This document shows positions 1 to 11,604 of a stretch of DNA of 64,000 nucleotides, one piece after another. Position 1 is the stretch's first letter; each line of letters starts with the position of its first letter. The notes under the pieces were generated by a model. The model did no database searches. It was not told where the DNA came from and worked only from the letters and a program-made list of their open reading frames with translations. The position numbers and the translations under genes are program-made. Origin of the DNA: Torreya grandis (Eukaryota; Streptophyta; Pinopsida; Cupressales; Taxaceae); assembly GCA_037957365.1 (NCBI GenBank), contig JARHVA010001426.1, positions 2,393,501-2,457,500 of the forward strand, read 5' to 3'.

Positions 1-3000
1 GCATTGCTAAGGCAGCAGATTGCTTTATATACCCTTGTTCTAGCTTTGAAGTCATGATTGCTAATGGGGGCACATTGTCATGTAAAGGGAAGTGTCGAAA
101 TGTGCATCTTACAATCGGCGATTATAATTGTCGCTCTGATATGTTTGCCCTACCCTTAGGTGGGTGTGATGTGGTTTTAGGGGCACAATGGCTTCGCACA
201 TTAGGACCTATTTTATGGGACTTCTCTGAGCTTTGGATGCAGTTCACAGATAATGGTCAGAAGCACACCTTAAAAGGGTTATTACCAGGATCTGCTAACA
301 TCATCAGTTCTCATTGCATGGAAAAACTTTTGAAAAAAGGCTCACATGGGGTCATTGCACAACTGCATTCCATTCAACTCCAGCCCTCTGCTGCTTCTAA
401 CCACCCTACAGACTTACAAGCCATACTCGACAAGCATGCAACCATTTTTTTAGAACCAGTAAGGCTACCCCCTTCACGCCCTGAAGATCACCGCATTCCT
501 CTCCTTCCAGGAAGCATTCCACCCAACATTCGGCCATATCGTTACCCCCATATGCAAAAGACTGAAATTGAGAACTTAGTCCGGGAACTCCTCTAGTCTG
601 GCGTTATCCGCCCCAACACTAGCCCATATTCCTCCCCAGTGCTTCTTGTCCACAAAAAAGATGGGTCATGGTGCCTTTGCATTGACTTTTGAGCCCTTAA
701 CCACCTCACTATCAAGGATAAATTCCCAATTCCTGTCATCGATGAGCTTCTTGATGAGCTCCATGGGGCCAAATTCTTCTCCAAGTTGGATCTGCGTTCT
801 GGCTATCATCAAATTCGAGTGCATCCTGATGACATTCCCAAGACAGCCTTTCGTACACATGAGGGTCACTATGAGTTCCTTGTCATGCCATTTAGCCTTA
901 CAAATGCCCCTTCCACTTTTCAAGCACTCATGAATAAAATCTTTTGGCCTTTTCTCCGTCAATTTATTTTAGTTTTCTTTGATGACATTTTGATTTACAG
1001 CCGCACATGGGCCGAGCATCTCCAACATCTTGATAGGGCATTATAGTTGTTAGCCGACAATCAATTATGTGCCAAGCAATCCAAGTGTTCATTCGGTCAA
1101 GAGGAAATTGACTATTTGGGGCACATTGTTTCAGCCAATGGGGTTCGCGTGGACCCAGAAAAAATCAGTGCTATGCAGAATTGGCCTCAACCAACCACCC
1201 TCAAGAGCCTTCGTGGTTTCTTAGGCCTGACAAGATACTATCGCAAGTTCGTCAAAGATTATGGAAAGATCGCGGCTCTTTTGACTTCCTTATTGAAGAA
1301 GGATGCTTTCACCTGGGGTGCAACAGCTGATCAGGCATTCATCCAACTCAAACAGGTTATGTGTAGTACACCAATTTTGGCACTGCCAGACTTCACCAAA
1401 ACTTTCACCATTGAAAGTGATGCCAGTGGCATTGGCTTGGGTGTTGTTCTTCTCCAAGAGGGCTGACCAATTGCCTTCACCAGCAAAGCCCTTTCTGGCC
1501 ACAATTTAGCTTTGTCTACATATGAAAAGGAAATGATGGCAATTTTACATGCAGTACAAAAATGGAGACCCTACTTACTGGGAAACTATTTTTGCATCAA
1601 AACTGATCATCAGAGTTTGAAATATTTCTTGGAATAGCGGGTCTCATCCCCAGCTCAGCAGAAGTGGGTCAGCAAACTCATGGGCTATGACTATGAGATC
1701 ACCTATAAGAAGGGAAAAGACAATGTTGTGGCTGATGCTCTCTCAAGAACCTTTGAGGACCACCCTTCCCTCTCTGCCATCTCCATGCCCATTCCTAAAT
1801 GGTTGGAATCTGTCCAACAAGGGTATGTAAATGATCCCTCCTTATGCCACATCATTCATCAATTGGCCACTAACCCCTTTGCCATACCGCATTATTCATG
1901 GGATGGTGCTTCTCTGCGATACAAGGGTCGTTTGGTGCTTCCCCAAATTTCAGACCTACATCAGGCTATCTTCTATGAAATCCATGCTTCCCCCTCAGCA
2001 GGGCACTCAGGGTTTCTCAAAACCTATGAGCGGGCACGTCGACACTTCTTTTGGGAAGGCATGAAAACTGAAATTAAACAGATGGTGGCTGAATGTGAAA
2101 CCTGCCAACGACACAAAGGTGAAACCACATTGACTTTTGGTTTGCTCGCGCCCTTGCCCATTCCTACTAGGATCTGGACAGATATTTCCATGGATTTCAT
2201 TGAGGGCCTCCCTAAATCTAGGGGAAAGACAGTGATCCTAGTTGTTGTCGATCGCCTCTCCAAATATAGTCATTTTTGTGCACTCAGCCACCCATACACC
2301 GCGTCCATAGTTGCACAGGTTTTCTTGGATCAGATCTTCCATCTTCATGGCATTCCTTCTTCAATTGTCTCAGATCGTGATGCCACTTTCACTAGCCATT
2401 TTTGGACTGAACTATTTCGTCGCATAGGCACACAGTTGAAAATGAGCTCTGGGTACCACCCACAAACAGATGGCCAGACAAAAATTGTCAACAAATTCTT
2501 GGAGACCTTCCTTCATTGTTTTGCTTCAAAACAACAAGATCAATGGGCCAAGTGGCTTCCCCTAGCTGAATGGTGGTACAATACCTCATACCACACCTCC
2601 ACCAAAATGACTCCCTATGAGGTAGTTTATGGTCAAGCACCGCCACCACTTCTTCCATATCATCCTGGTAGCTCACCAGTTCAGGCAGTTGACACTACTC
2701 TCTAAAACCAGGATCAGATTCTCTGCACCTTGCGAGACAATCTCCACATGGCCCAGAACTAAATGAAGCAGCAGGCTGATCAACACCGCTTTGAGCGTAC
2801 CTTTCAACCTAGTGATATGGTCTTTCTTCGTCTGCAGCCCTACAAGCAATCATCACTAAAACAAAAAGGGCACTAAAAGCTTGCTCCAAAGTTTTATGGG
2901 CCATATAAGGTTCTCCAAAAGATTGGGTCAGTTGCTTACAAGTTAGAGCTTCCACCTTCCTCCCAAGTTCATCCCGTCTTTCATGTCTCCTGTTTGAAAC

Positions 3001-3224
3001 AAGTTCTTGGCTCCAACATCCGAGTGCAGACAGCTTTACCAACACTTGATAATGAAGGCTCCATCCTTCTCGAGCCCGAAGCAATCTTGGACAGGCGCAC
3101 CCGCCAACTTCGATCCCGCTCCATCACAGAGGTCTTAATCCAATGGCACGGCATGCAACCAGAAGATGCAACATGGGAACCACTCTTCCAGATTCAACAA
3201 CAATTCCCACATTTGAAGCTTTGA
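1..3224 (+). pseudogene. Ty3/gypsy chromovirus pol, 3' part (protease end, RT, RNase H, integrase, chromodomain)
   Basis: One frame runs from position 3 to the stop at 3222-3224. It begins in the C-terminal part of the protease (VVLGAQWL at about 174-197); the catalytic Asp lies left of the window. The RT follows (KKDGSW near 654, [12 protein letters not shown] near 797, FFDDILIYS near 978), then RNase H (IESDASGIG near 1410), then integrase with its zinc-binding HHCC region (near 2000-2110) and catalytic core (TDISMDFIEGLP near 2180, SDRDATF near 2370). The C-terminal chromodomain lies at about 3080-3220 (VLIQWHGMQPEDATWEP). Eight in-frame stops break it: 594, 690, 1044, 1464, 1635, 2703, 2760 and 2874. 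I saw no frameshift. The chromodomain marks a chromovirus, and the RT style resembles the Reina group (less certain). In life the protein would process itself, copy element RNA and integrate it, with the chromodomain guiding site choice. Confidence 0.92.
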
Positions 3225-3240
3225 GGGCAAAGCTTTTTTT

Positions 3241-3253
3241 AAGAGGGAGGGGA
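3241..3253 (+). other. Polypurine tract of the first Ty3/gypsy element
   Basis: A purine run (AAGAGGGAGGGGA) sits directly before the TG that opens the LTR, 16 bases after the pol stop codon. This is where plus-strand DNA synthesis is primed in LTR retrotransposons. Confidence 0.85.
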
Positions 3254-3652
3254 TGTTAGGAACCCGTGCTTAATTGCTATGGACGCATATGCTTTGTAAG
3301 TCGTCCCTTAGAGCTTATTCGAATTATCCCACATATAAGGGAAGTAGTAGTTGTTAGAATAGAGTTAGTATATAAGTAAGTGTTGAGGCCGAATAAAGGC
3401 ATCCACGAATTCATTGTATTGAGCTTGCTCAAAGGAGGTTACCCCCTCGAAGAGGCCTGTGATCAATATAAGCTTTTTGTGTTTCTGTTATTGGTAAGAG
3501 TTATTTTATTTTGGCATATTTAGATTAAATCTGTTGTAAGAGGTAAATTGCTGTAGGAGGTTCATCACATATAACTGGAAGTTAGTACCCCTGACTTCAT
3601 AGATCTCTTAGTCTATCTCACAGTTTTAACTACAACCCCACCGAATTCTACA
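3254..3652 (+). repeat. 3' LTR of the first Ty3/gypsy element
   Basis: It starts TGTTAGGA right after the polypurine tract and ends near TTCTACA, giving TGT...ACA inverted ends and about 399 bp. A TATA-like AGTATATAAG lies near 3367 and an AATAAA signal near 3393. The partner 5' LTR and its target duplication lie outside the window, so the right end is set only by the ACA rule and could be off by some bases. Confidence 0.7.
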
Positions 3653-4381
3653 AATAGTAGTGCCACATCAACACCAAAATCTTAAAAAAGTTATATGTTT
3701 GCATGATATTCCCAATGTGGAAATTTATTTCCCATTGTGTTTATAAAGCAAATGTATATTATATTTTTATACTGAAGTGTTATTTTTGATATTATTGTAA
3801 TGCATGCATCTTTTATATGATTTTAAACAAGAGGTTCTATTTTTGGACTTCTATTTTAAGAAAAGTTTGAAGATATGAGGCCTTCCCCATCCCAAGCTAT
3901 AAGTTCATGTAACCTCTTGGTCACAAAGAAAAGAAAATTTTGGCTGCTAAGATTAATAACAAATTTTGATAACTTCTTGACTTGATCTCTATGTGCAAAT
4001 CTTGATTATTCTTCCATTATGTGGATTATTTGAGACGTTCCATCATTTTGGTATCTTAGTTCTTGGATAGTGTATGAATTATCTATTTTAAATATAGTCT
4101 TTCATTTTGACCTATAGCTGATTTGAATGCCTTTTGCATTCCTAATTATAATCCCTCTTGTTGATGTTCAATAGTGATCTAACAATTTGACAACCTTTGG
4201 TTTTGTATGCTTATGTATGTTGTGTTTTATTTCCCTTTGAGTCCTCACTATATTTATTTATTGGTGTGCTAAAATAACTTATAAAAAGTATTAGTTTCTG
4301 ATTCATTGCTTTATATAGGTTCAAGTTCCAGTTTTGAAAGGCTTTATCCTTAGTTATCCATAGGTCTCTTTTATGCCTTAC
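3653..4381. other. Unassigned AT-rich spacer
   Basis: About 730 bp between the first element's LTR and element B. I see no coding frame with protein-like composition, no repeat unit and no RNA gene. Confidence 0.5.
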
Positions 4382-4386
4382 CTTTT

Positions 4387-4931
4387 TGATGCAGAAAAAA
4401 TAGGCCAATCTTTTGGAGGCCATAACTTTTGACCCATAGTTCCATTTGACCCCTTTCACATGCCAAAATGACCATATCAAAAAGTTTGATGCTGTCCTAA
4501 GTGGATCTATCCACTTATATTTGATTTTGAATTTTTTTGGAGACCATACATGATCATATGAGGGTTCATAATTAAAATTTAATGATTTTTTTGAGAATTT
4601 TCTATTTTTAGAATTAGATGTCAAATTTAGTTGAATTTTGTCCCATAGGCTAATTATAGTGTTTATAGTATTTAGGGAGATTTTAAAAAGCTGCACGTGC
4701 TTACATGTGAAACTTACTATAAATAATCGCTGCTAAAGATAGACATTTTTTTTAGATTTTAGTTTTTTCAAATTTCTGCATGTCAACTCTAAATTCTGAG
4801 TTGAGGATTATTTAAGCATGTTTTGGGGTTAAAATTATTTCAAGTCATTCAAAACAAATTAATTTTGATTATTTTTTCAAGATCTTGGCCTATTGGTAAT
4901 TTATTTATCTTGATAGTTTTTGGGTTCATTA
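4387..4931 (+). repeat. 5' LTR of element B
   Basis: It starts TGATGCAGAAAA and ends GGTTCATTA, and aligns along its whole length with 16349-16911. The primer-binding site follows two bases later. The terminal dinucleotide is TA rather than the usual CA in both LTRs of this element. Confidence 0.88.
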
Positions 4932-4933
4932 TT

Positions 4934-4950
4934 TGGTATCAAAGCAAGTT
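4934..4950 (+). other. Primer-binding site of element B (initiator-Met tRNA type)
   Basis: TGGTATCAAAGCAAG lies two bases after the LTR. It resembles TGGTATCAGAGC, the complement of the initiator methionine tRNA 3' end used by many plant LTR elements, with one G-to-A change. Confidence 0.8.
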
Positions 4951-4971
4951 CGAAACTTGTAGGAGTAAAAA

Positions 4972-6160
4972 ATGGCGAGAGGACAAGGAGGTATTGCAAA
5001 GATGAACCAAAATATACAAGAGATATAGAGACAAATGGAAAAATTAATCGAGGTTATCACCAATCAACAAAGAAGACAAAGTGGTGATGAGGAAGACATA
5101 GATCGTGATGAAAAAATTCAATAAGAAAAAGAACAAGATCAGTCACTATCGATGGAAGAGAGGATGGTTTGGGATTTATAAGGAAGAAATAAAAGAATCA
5201 AAGTTGATGTTCTAGATTATGGAGGTAGTTTAAAACCAAAAGAGTTGATAGATTGGATGAATATCATGGAAAAATTCTTCGAGTGGAAGACTATGAGAGA
5301 AGACAAGAAGGTAAATTTTGCATGCATGAAATTGAAATCTAATGCAATGATTTGGTGGGATCACTTGAATAAATAGAGATAGACAAAAGGTAAAGAGAAG
5401 ATTAATTCATGAAAAAAGATGGAGAATAAGTTGAAGGAGAAATTTCTTCCTGTAGATTATGCAAAAACCCTATATAGAAGATTTCAAAATTTGAGGCAAA
5501 AAGATCATAGTATAAAAGAGTTTATAGATGAATTTTATAAGCTTTCCATATGAGTGGAACATAATGAAATAGAAGAGAATATGGCTACAAGGTATGTAAA
5601 TGGTTTTAAATTTTCTATTCAAGATAAATTAAGCATGCATATAATTCTTTGCATTGAGAAGGCTTATCAATTAGCTTTAAAGGCAGAAGAAAAACAAAAT
5701 AGACATAATTTTAGGAGAACATCTCTTGGTCCAAGAAGATGTGGATCCCCTCCAAATAGGGTACAAGGTAGGTTTAATACCACTAGAGGTGGGTGTAATA
5801 CCAATAGAGGTGAATTATCATGGGGTGCAAAAAGATAGGATGATAGTAGGCAAAAGTTTCAATACCAATAAAAAGGATGAGGATTTTAGAAAGGCTAAGG
5901 TTATGGTGGTGCTAGAGAATGGTTTTCAAGTCATCATAGATATTATGTTTGTTATAGATGTGGAAAAGAATGGCATAAAGCATTTGAGTGTCCAAACTAT
6001 CAAGATCAAGATAGGAGGCAAGAAGATCACGCAAGAGTAAATCTAGTTGAAGCTAAAATAAAAGAGTAGAATACTGAAGTTGTACTAGAAAATGTTGGAT
6101 ATAATATCATGATGAGAATAACCATGATCACTCCAAGGAAGGAACAAGTGTAGAATAAAG
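4972..6160 (+). pseudogene. Element B gag with zinc knuckle (decayed)
   Basis: The frame starts at the ATG at 4972, the first ATG after the primer-binding site. It reads a typical chromovirus Gag: a basic and acidic N-terminus, a capsid-like core (LKPKELIDWM near 5233, WWDHLN near 5353, LKEKFLPVDYAKTLYRRF near 5430, ARYVNGF-like block near 5580), and a CX2CX4HX4C zinc knuckle near 5950 (CYRCGKEWHKAFEC). In-frame stops include TAG near 5026, TAA near 5122, TAG at about 5374 and 5380, TGA near 5410 and TGA near 5551. Most are single C-to-T changes from Gln or Arg codons; the 5410 stop looks like Trp TGG to TGA. Gag would form the particle that packages element RNA. Confidence 0.88.
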
Positions 6161-6522
6161 AAGGTGGTGATGCATGGTTGCGATCAAATATTTTTCAAAC
6201 AAGATGTACTTCAAGTGGAAAGGTATGTAAAGTAATTATAGATGGTGGTAGTTGTGAAAATATGGTTTCTAAAGAAATGATAGAGAAACTAAATTTGAAA
6301 TGTGAAAAAAATCCTAATCCTTATCAAATTTCATGGCTTAAGAAAGGTAATGAAGTTAAAGTAGATAAAAGATGCTTAATCAAGTTTTCTACAGGAAAAC
6401 TTTATAATGATGAAATATGGTGTGATGTTATTCTATTAGAAAGTGTGCTCTTTACTAAAGAATTTATCCAAGATATGAAGGTAGCAGGTTGTTGTTATGC
6501 ATTAGTAGTAAAAAATGAATAA
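6161..6522 (+). pseudogene. Element B protease
   Basis: It continues the gag frame. The aspartic protease site is IIDGGSCENMVS near 6235-6270, with the DGG triad variant common in CRM-like chromoviruses where others have DSG or DTG. The downstream Ile-Leu-Leu-Gly flap region is weak: WCDVILLESVLF replaces the usual CDVxxMDxxHxLLGRPW, so this part is degraded. The frame ends at 6520-6522. Confidence 0.8.
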
Positions 6523-6539
6523 ACATAAGTGGTGCAAAT

Positions 6540-7260
6540 ACTAATAGAAGAAGCAAGAGGGTTGAAAGAATATGCATATGTTATGTTTGATGAGTTACCA
6601 GATGGTTTACCACTGAAGAGATATATTGAACATCACATTGATTTGATTCCAGGATCATCTCTACCCAATCAAGCAGCTTATAGGATGAGTCCAATAGAAC
6701 ATGCATAATTAAATAATAGGTTATTGAATTACTAAGAAAGAAGGTAATAAGAGAGAGTATGAGTCTATGTGCAACACTAGTATTGTTAACTCCAAAGAAA
6801 GATGGAGGATGGAGAATGTATGTGGATAGTAGAGAAATTAACAAAATTATAATAAAATATAGGTTTCATATACCTTGTTTAGTGATATGATGGATGTACT
6901 TGGAGAAAAATATTTTACCAAGATTGATCGAAAGAGTGGTTATTATTAGATTCAAATTCGTGAAGGAGATAAGTGGAAAACTACATTCAAGACTAGGGAT
7001 GGCTTATATGAGTGGATGGTGATGCCATTCATATTATCTAATCCACCTAGCACATTTATGAGGGTGATGAATATAGTGCTACAAGAGTATATTGGTAAGT
7101 TTGTGGTTGTTTATTTTAATGATATTTTGATATTCAGTAAGACTAAAGAAGAACACTTACAACATTTGAGAATGGTACTGTATTTTTTAAGAAAGGAGAA
7201 GTTGTATGAAAATTTGAAGAAGTGTAGGTTTATGCAGAACCATTTGGTATTTTTGATATT
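6540..7260 (+). pseudogene. Element B reverse transcriptase, N-terminal part
   Basis: RT motifs read in shifted frames: LPDGLPLKRYIEHHIDL near 6596, PKKDGGWRM near 6794, [19 protein letters not shown] near 6917, [10 protein letters not shown] near 7001 and [11 protein letters not shown] near 7105, where the catalytic YxDD reads YFND. The frame changes at least once between 6522 and 7016. The protein is cut at 7260 by element A; the matching downstream RT thumb begins at 14213. Confidence 0.88.
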
Positions 7261-7265
7261 TTTAG

Positions 7266-7785
7266 TGATCTGGGCAATAATTTAGGCGACAATTTGGGTG
7301 ACGGTTCCACTCCAATTGATGATAGAACTTCTGGGAGCCATAACTTTTGCACTGTAGCTCCAATTGACTCACTGTTTGAACCGTTGGAAAGATAAGAACA
7401 AGGAGAAAATGTTGAGATAGAATAGATATTTGCTTAATGGATTTGGACCATAGAAAACCCAATTAAATTTCCCCAAATTTCAATTTTAGTAGTGTAGTCT
7501 AAAAATAGTAATTCCTCAAATTCTCTATTGTTTTAAATTGTGGAAGTCAAACCACTTGATCTCCCTCAAGATTGGTGACCTTCCACATACTCCCCCTATT
7601 TTAAAAATGTGTATAAATTAAGATGTAACATAAAATGGAAATCAGACATCTCTTCCCAGAGATAAACTTATAGTTGTATTGCGATCTTGAGTAATAAAAC
7701 ATATCTTCTCAGAAAATTCATTGTTACTGTGTTATTTTTGTGTTCTTGAAATATTTTTCAACCAAAACTTATAAGTTTTGGATTA
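7266..7785 (+). repeat. 5' LTR of element A
   Basis: It starts TGATCTGGGC and ends TTTTGGATTA. The full-length solo copy at 56810-57349 ends GGATCA on its coding strand, so this end carries a C-to-T change. It aligns with 13684-14212 and with the solo LTR. Confidence 0.9.
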
Positions 7786-7786
7786 G

Positions 7787-7801
7787 TGGTATCAAATTGG
7801 T
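7787..7801 (+). other. Primer-binding site of element A
   Basis: TGGTATCAAATTGG one base after the LTR is a weakened form of the initiator-Met tRNA complement TGGTATCAGAGC. Confidence 0.7.
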
Positions 7802-7830
7802 TTGTCTTGAAAGTGTATGATCCTGAAGAT

Positions 7831-8945
7831 GAGGTCAGGCTACAAGAAGCTTGGGTGGAAAACAACAGAGCTTCTAAACTATCCACCTATTCGCTCCAAA
7901 TGACTTCAAATAGTGGATGACACTGAGACATATAATCCTTTTAAAGAAATGGTAAATGAAGCCTTCTAATGGAAACAAACATAGATGCTAAATTTTTTTG
8001 CCTAAATTCTCCAATAACTTATTATGGGAAATTCTAGCTCCTCATCTGCACTTCCTGGCTCCTCATCCATGGACCATCCTTTCAGTGCTCCAACACCCTT
8101 CAAAGTTCAAGTAAATTTTGACATTCCTACATTTGAAGGCAAAAATTAATGCTGATGTAGTATAAAATTGGTTGGATCAATTGTCTTCCTACCTCTCTGT
8201 AAATAAGTTCATCGATGGAGAAAAGATCACTTTTGCTCTTTTGAAAGCATAATTGCCTGTAAAAAATTAGTGGAAAGTGTACAAAAAGAGGTTCAGTACA
8301 AATGACATTGGACTTGAGGTGGAACCTACCTAGGATGATTTCATGGAAGTGGTAAAGGAAGAATACTATCCCATTGGAGCATATGATGATCTGTACATAC
8401 AGTGGCAATAACTTCGCCAAGGTAAGGACCAACTTGTTCAAGATTACACAAACATTTTTCATTCTTTGACTACAAGATTGGGCATCCAAGAAAGTGAGAA
8501 ACATAAGACTCTCAAATATCATGGTGGACTATAATGGTACATATGGGGGGAAATGGAACTCTTCAATTTGGAAACCCTCAGTGAGGCATATAAGTTCGCA
8601 GTGAAGATTGAGTAGAAGCATGGTAGAAATAATATGAAGAGTCAAACCTCAAAATGGAAAAGTGATAAGGAAGGTCAAATATGAGGCCAAAATTGGAAGC
8701 AAAAAGAGTTTCAAGATAAGAAACCACAGAAGGGGAAGGTTGGAAAATGGTTTGATTACCACAAAACTAGAACTCACTCCAAAGAAGAATGTCGAGCCAT
8801 CAAGTCACTGATTTCTAAGTCATAATATTCAAAATATACTACTCTGTCTCATACACAACCTATAGTCAAAGAGGATGAAGACAAGATTGTATACACTGAG
8901 CCTGACACCATCATTGCTTCATCATAGACCCCTGAGGAAAGGCTA
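7831..8945 (+). pseudogene. Element A gag (decayed)
   Basis: The readable Gag frame includes VNFDIPTFEGK near 8111, a core around WLDQLSSYLSVNKF near 8171, DDFMEVVKEEYYP near 8336, LRQGKDQLVQDYTNIFHSL near 8413, then a basic stretch and a degenerate zinc-finger-like WFDYHKTRTHSKEECR near 8750 in which the first Cys appears lost. Many TAG, TAA and TGA codons interrupt it, for example in the block near 8150-8340. No intact start could be fixed; the first plausible ATG is near 7831. Confidence 0.8.
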
Positions 8946-9480
8946 GATGACAAGGAAAGATTGTTCCACTCCAAATTATGGGTAAAAGGTAAGCCTCTGC
9001 ATTTCATTATTGATAGTGGGAGTCAAAAGAATTTAATCTCTACTAAAGTTGTGAAAAGTCTAAATCTATCCATGAAGCCTCACCCAAAGCCATATAGTAT
9101 TGGATGGTTGAGCCTAGGGAGAGAACTCCATGTCACCCATCAGTGTCTTCTTTTATATGCAATAAAACCTTTTCAAGATGAAGTCTTGTGTGATGTGGTC
9201 AATCTAGATGTTTGTGATGTACTCCTTGGTCAACCATTCATGTATGATCAACATGGCATCTATGAATCATGAACCCAAAAAATCACCCCCACTCTTGGAA
9301 CATGGTGCTACAGGGTACCAAAGGTACCACCTCCCACATCTATCTCCTTGATTAGTGCCAAGCAATGTAAGAGATTGGTGGAAAAGACAAAACAATTCAT
9401 TCTCATAGTGGTCAAACCACATAAATCTAAGAAGGCTAATGTTGCAGTCCTGAATACAAAATCGACACAAAAATAGAAGC
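8946..9480 (+). pseudogene. Element A protease
   Basis: Aspartic protease. FIIDSGSQKNLIS with the DSG triad lies near 9003-9040, and the flap and second half CDVVNLDVCDVLLGQPFMYDQ near 9190-9250. The frame from 8961 is open to 9272, so this is one of the best-preserved domains of element A. It would cut the element's polyprotein. Confidence 0.85.
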
Positions 9481-10330
9481 AGATGGGACAAATCATAGGA
9501 GAATATGATGACTTACTCAAGTCACCCACAGGAGTTCCATTGTATTTCCAGGTAAAACATTCTATCGATTTGATCCCAGGGTCACCTTTGCTTAACAGTC
9601 CTGTGTATCATAGATTAATTTTGGAGAATGATGAGATAAAAAGATAGATTCAAGAATTGATCCAAAAGGGTCACATTAGGCCAAGCTCTTCACCCTATGG
9701 CAGCCCAATTGTCCCAGCACCAAAGAAAGATGGAACATGGAGGCTTTGTATTGACTATCGAGCCTTGAATAAAATCACTGTGAAGAATTGCTACCCTCTC
9801 CCAAAGATTGATGACCTACTTGACCAACTCCATGGTGTGAAGTTATTCACCAAAATTGATCTCAAATATAGCTATCACCAAATTCCCATCGATCCCACTG
9901 ATGTCTGGAAGACTGCATTCAAATCTAAGGAGGGGCTCTTCGAATGGTTGGTTATGCCTTTTGACTTAAGTAACACACCTGCAACCTTCATGAGGATGAT
10001 GGATGACATCCTATGACCCTTCACCAAATCATTCATGGTTATCTACCTGGATGACATACTCATCTACAATAGAACATGGGAGGAACATCTGCAACATGTT
10101 TGTAAGGTGATTCAAACTCTTTGGAATCACAAGTTGTATGCAAATCTTAAAAAATGCACATTCAAGATGACAAAAATTTAGTACCTTGGGTATGTTATGA
10201 ATGAGGAAGGGGTCCATGTTGATCCAAAAAAGATTTGGGTTATTCTAGAATGGCCTACACTAAGGACCCTCACATAACTTCACAACTTATTTGGTCTTGT
10301 AAATTTCTATCATAGGTTTGTTCTTGGATT
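9481..10330 (+). pseudogene. Element A reverse transcriptase
   Basis: RT block: IQKGHIRPSSSPYGSPIV near 9660, KKDGTWRLCIDYRALNKITVKN near 9723-9788, KIDLKYSYHQIPIDPTDVW near 9853, FEWLVMPFDLSN near 9940 and the catalytic VIYLDDILIYN near 10036, with both active-site Asp residues kept. A TGA at about 10014-10016 cuts the frame just before the catalytic strand. The thumb (YLGYVMNEEGVHVDPKK) lies near 10182. Confidence 0.9.
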
Positions 10331-10830
10331 TTCACATGTTGCTTGGTCACTAACTTAAGTGTCTAATGGGGTGAAATAAAATAAAGGGAATTTGAGAATT
10401 TGAAGAATAGACTTTGTTCAGCCCCTATTCTTACCTTGCTAGATTTGCATCAACCTTTTGAGTTGATGATAGATGCATCTGAATATGCCATGGGAGTTGT
10501 CATCATGAAAAATGGCCATCCTATTGCATATCATAGTGAAACTTTCACTGATATAGTTAGGAAATATCCAACATATGATAAGGATCTCTATGCCATTATG
10601 CAAGCCTAAAAATAATGGAAACACTACATCTTGGGGAAAGAGACGGTCATCCACACTAACCACAGACCATTGGAATTCATCCAGACACAGAGCACATTGA
10701 GAAATGAGAGGCACCAAAATTGGGCCACATATCTTTAGAAATTCCATTTGATAATCAAACACAAAAAGGGGAGCTTAAATACGGTTGCAAATTATCTAAG
10801 CCACCCACCAATTATTGTACTCACAATAGT
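10331..10830 (+). pseudogene. Element A RNase H
   Basis: RNase H of the Ty3/gypsy type: ELMIDASEYAMGVVI near 10460 with the first catalytic Asp, GHPIAYHSETF near 10512, KDLYAIMQA near 10580 with the region of the catalytic Glu, and HTNHRPLEFIQ near 10653. It degrades RNA in the RNA-DNA hybrid. In-frame stops occur after MQA and in the tether (near 10610-10740). Confidence 0.85.
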
Positions 10831-10869
10831 TCTTGACCTGTGTGGACATGAGCCTGCCACTTGAGATGC

Positions 10870-11584
10870 TCTGTATGAAGTAAATCCTACCTTTGTTGGT
10901 GCATATCAGGTGATTCAAAAAGGTAAACATGTTTCTAATTTATATTTGCAAAATAATGTCCTCTATCATATGGGACACATCTATGTTCTAGTTGTAGAGA
11001 AACAGAAGATGATATGGGAAGCACATTTTAGTAGGATAGCTGGACACTTTGGTGTAGAAAAGACATTGGCAATTATTCAAAAACACTTCTACTAGCCCCA
11101 TATGCGAAAGTATGTGGAAAGGTATATCGAATCTTTCACCCCATGTGTGATAGCCAAGCCAATAGATAAGAAGCAAGGATTATACACGCCATTGCTAGAA
11201 CCAACCAGGCCTTGGGAATCTGTCTCAATGGATTTTCTCTCAGGTTTGCCCAATTCAAAACATGGCAAGGACTATATTTTTGTTGTAGTCAATCATTCTT
11301 CAAGAATGGCTATCATGATTACTTGTAAGAAAAATATATCTACTGAAGAAACTACTCAACTATATTTTAGTCATGTATGGCTCCATTTTGGTCTCCCCAA
11401 GTCTATTATCTCAAATCGAGACAACAGGTTCCTGAGCATCTTTTGGTCCACTCTATGGAAGATGATGGATACCAAGTTGATGAAGTCCACATCCTTTCAT
11501 CTACAAATTTATGGTCAGACAGAGGTGGTGAACTGCTTGATTGTTCACATGATTCAAATGTATCACTCCAAACATTTATGCACA
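10870..11584 (+). pseudogene. Element A integrase, N-terminal and core part
   Basis: A zinc-binding HHCC region is present but altered (HFSRIAGHFGVEKT near 11022; the CxxC region reads SFTPCVIAK near 11133). The core holds the first catalytic Asp in SVSMDFLSGLP near 11225 and the second in ISNRDNRFL near 11410. The text GQTEVVN near 11511 holds the region of the third acidic residue. The frame stops at 11584 where element D is inserted and resumes at 12929. Confidence 0.88.
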
Positions 11585-11604
11585 TGTTAGGTTGTGGAGC
11601 TAAC

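Noticed and set aside
4211..4696. Minus-strand frame of 161 codons
   Set aside because: It runs across the boundary of the element B 5' LTR on the opposite strand and has AT-driven composition; treated as chance.
4934..4950. tRNA gene at TGGTATCAAAGC-type sequences (also 7787, 12554, 24718, 41576)
   Set aside because: These are only primer-binding sites next to LTRs; no cloverleaf-length sequence surrounds them.
7261..7300. Perfect target duplication for element A
   Set aside because: The two flanks are TTTAG and TGTAG, so the duplication has one mismatch; an exact match cannot be claimed.
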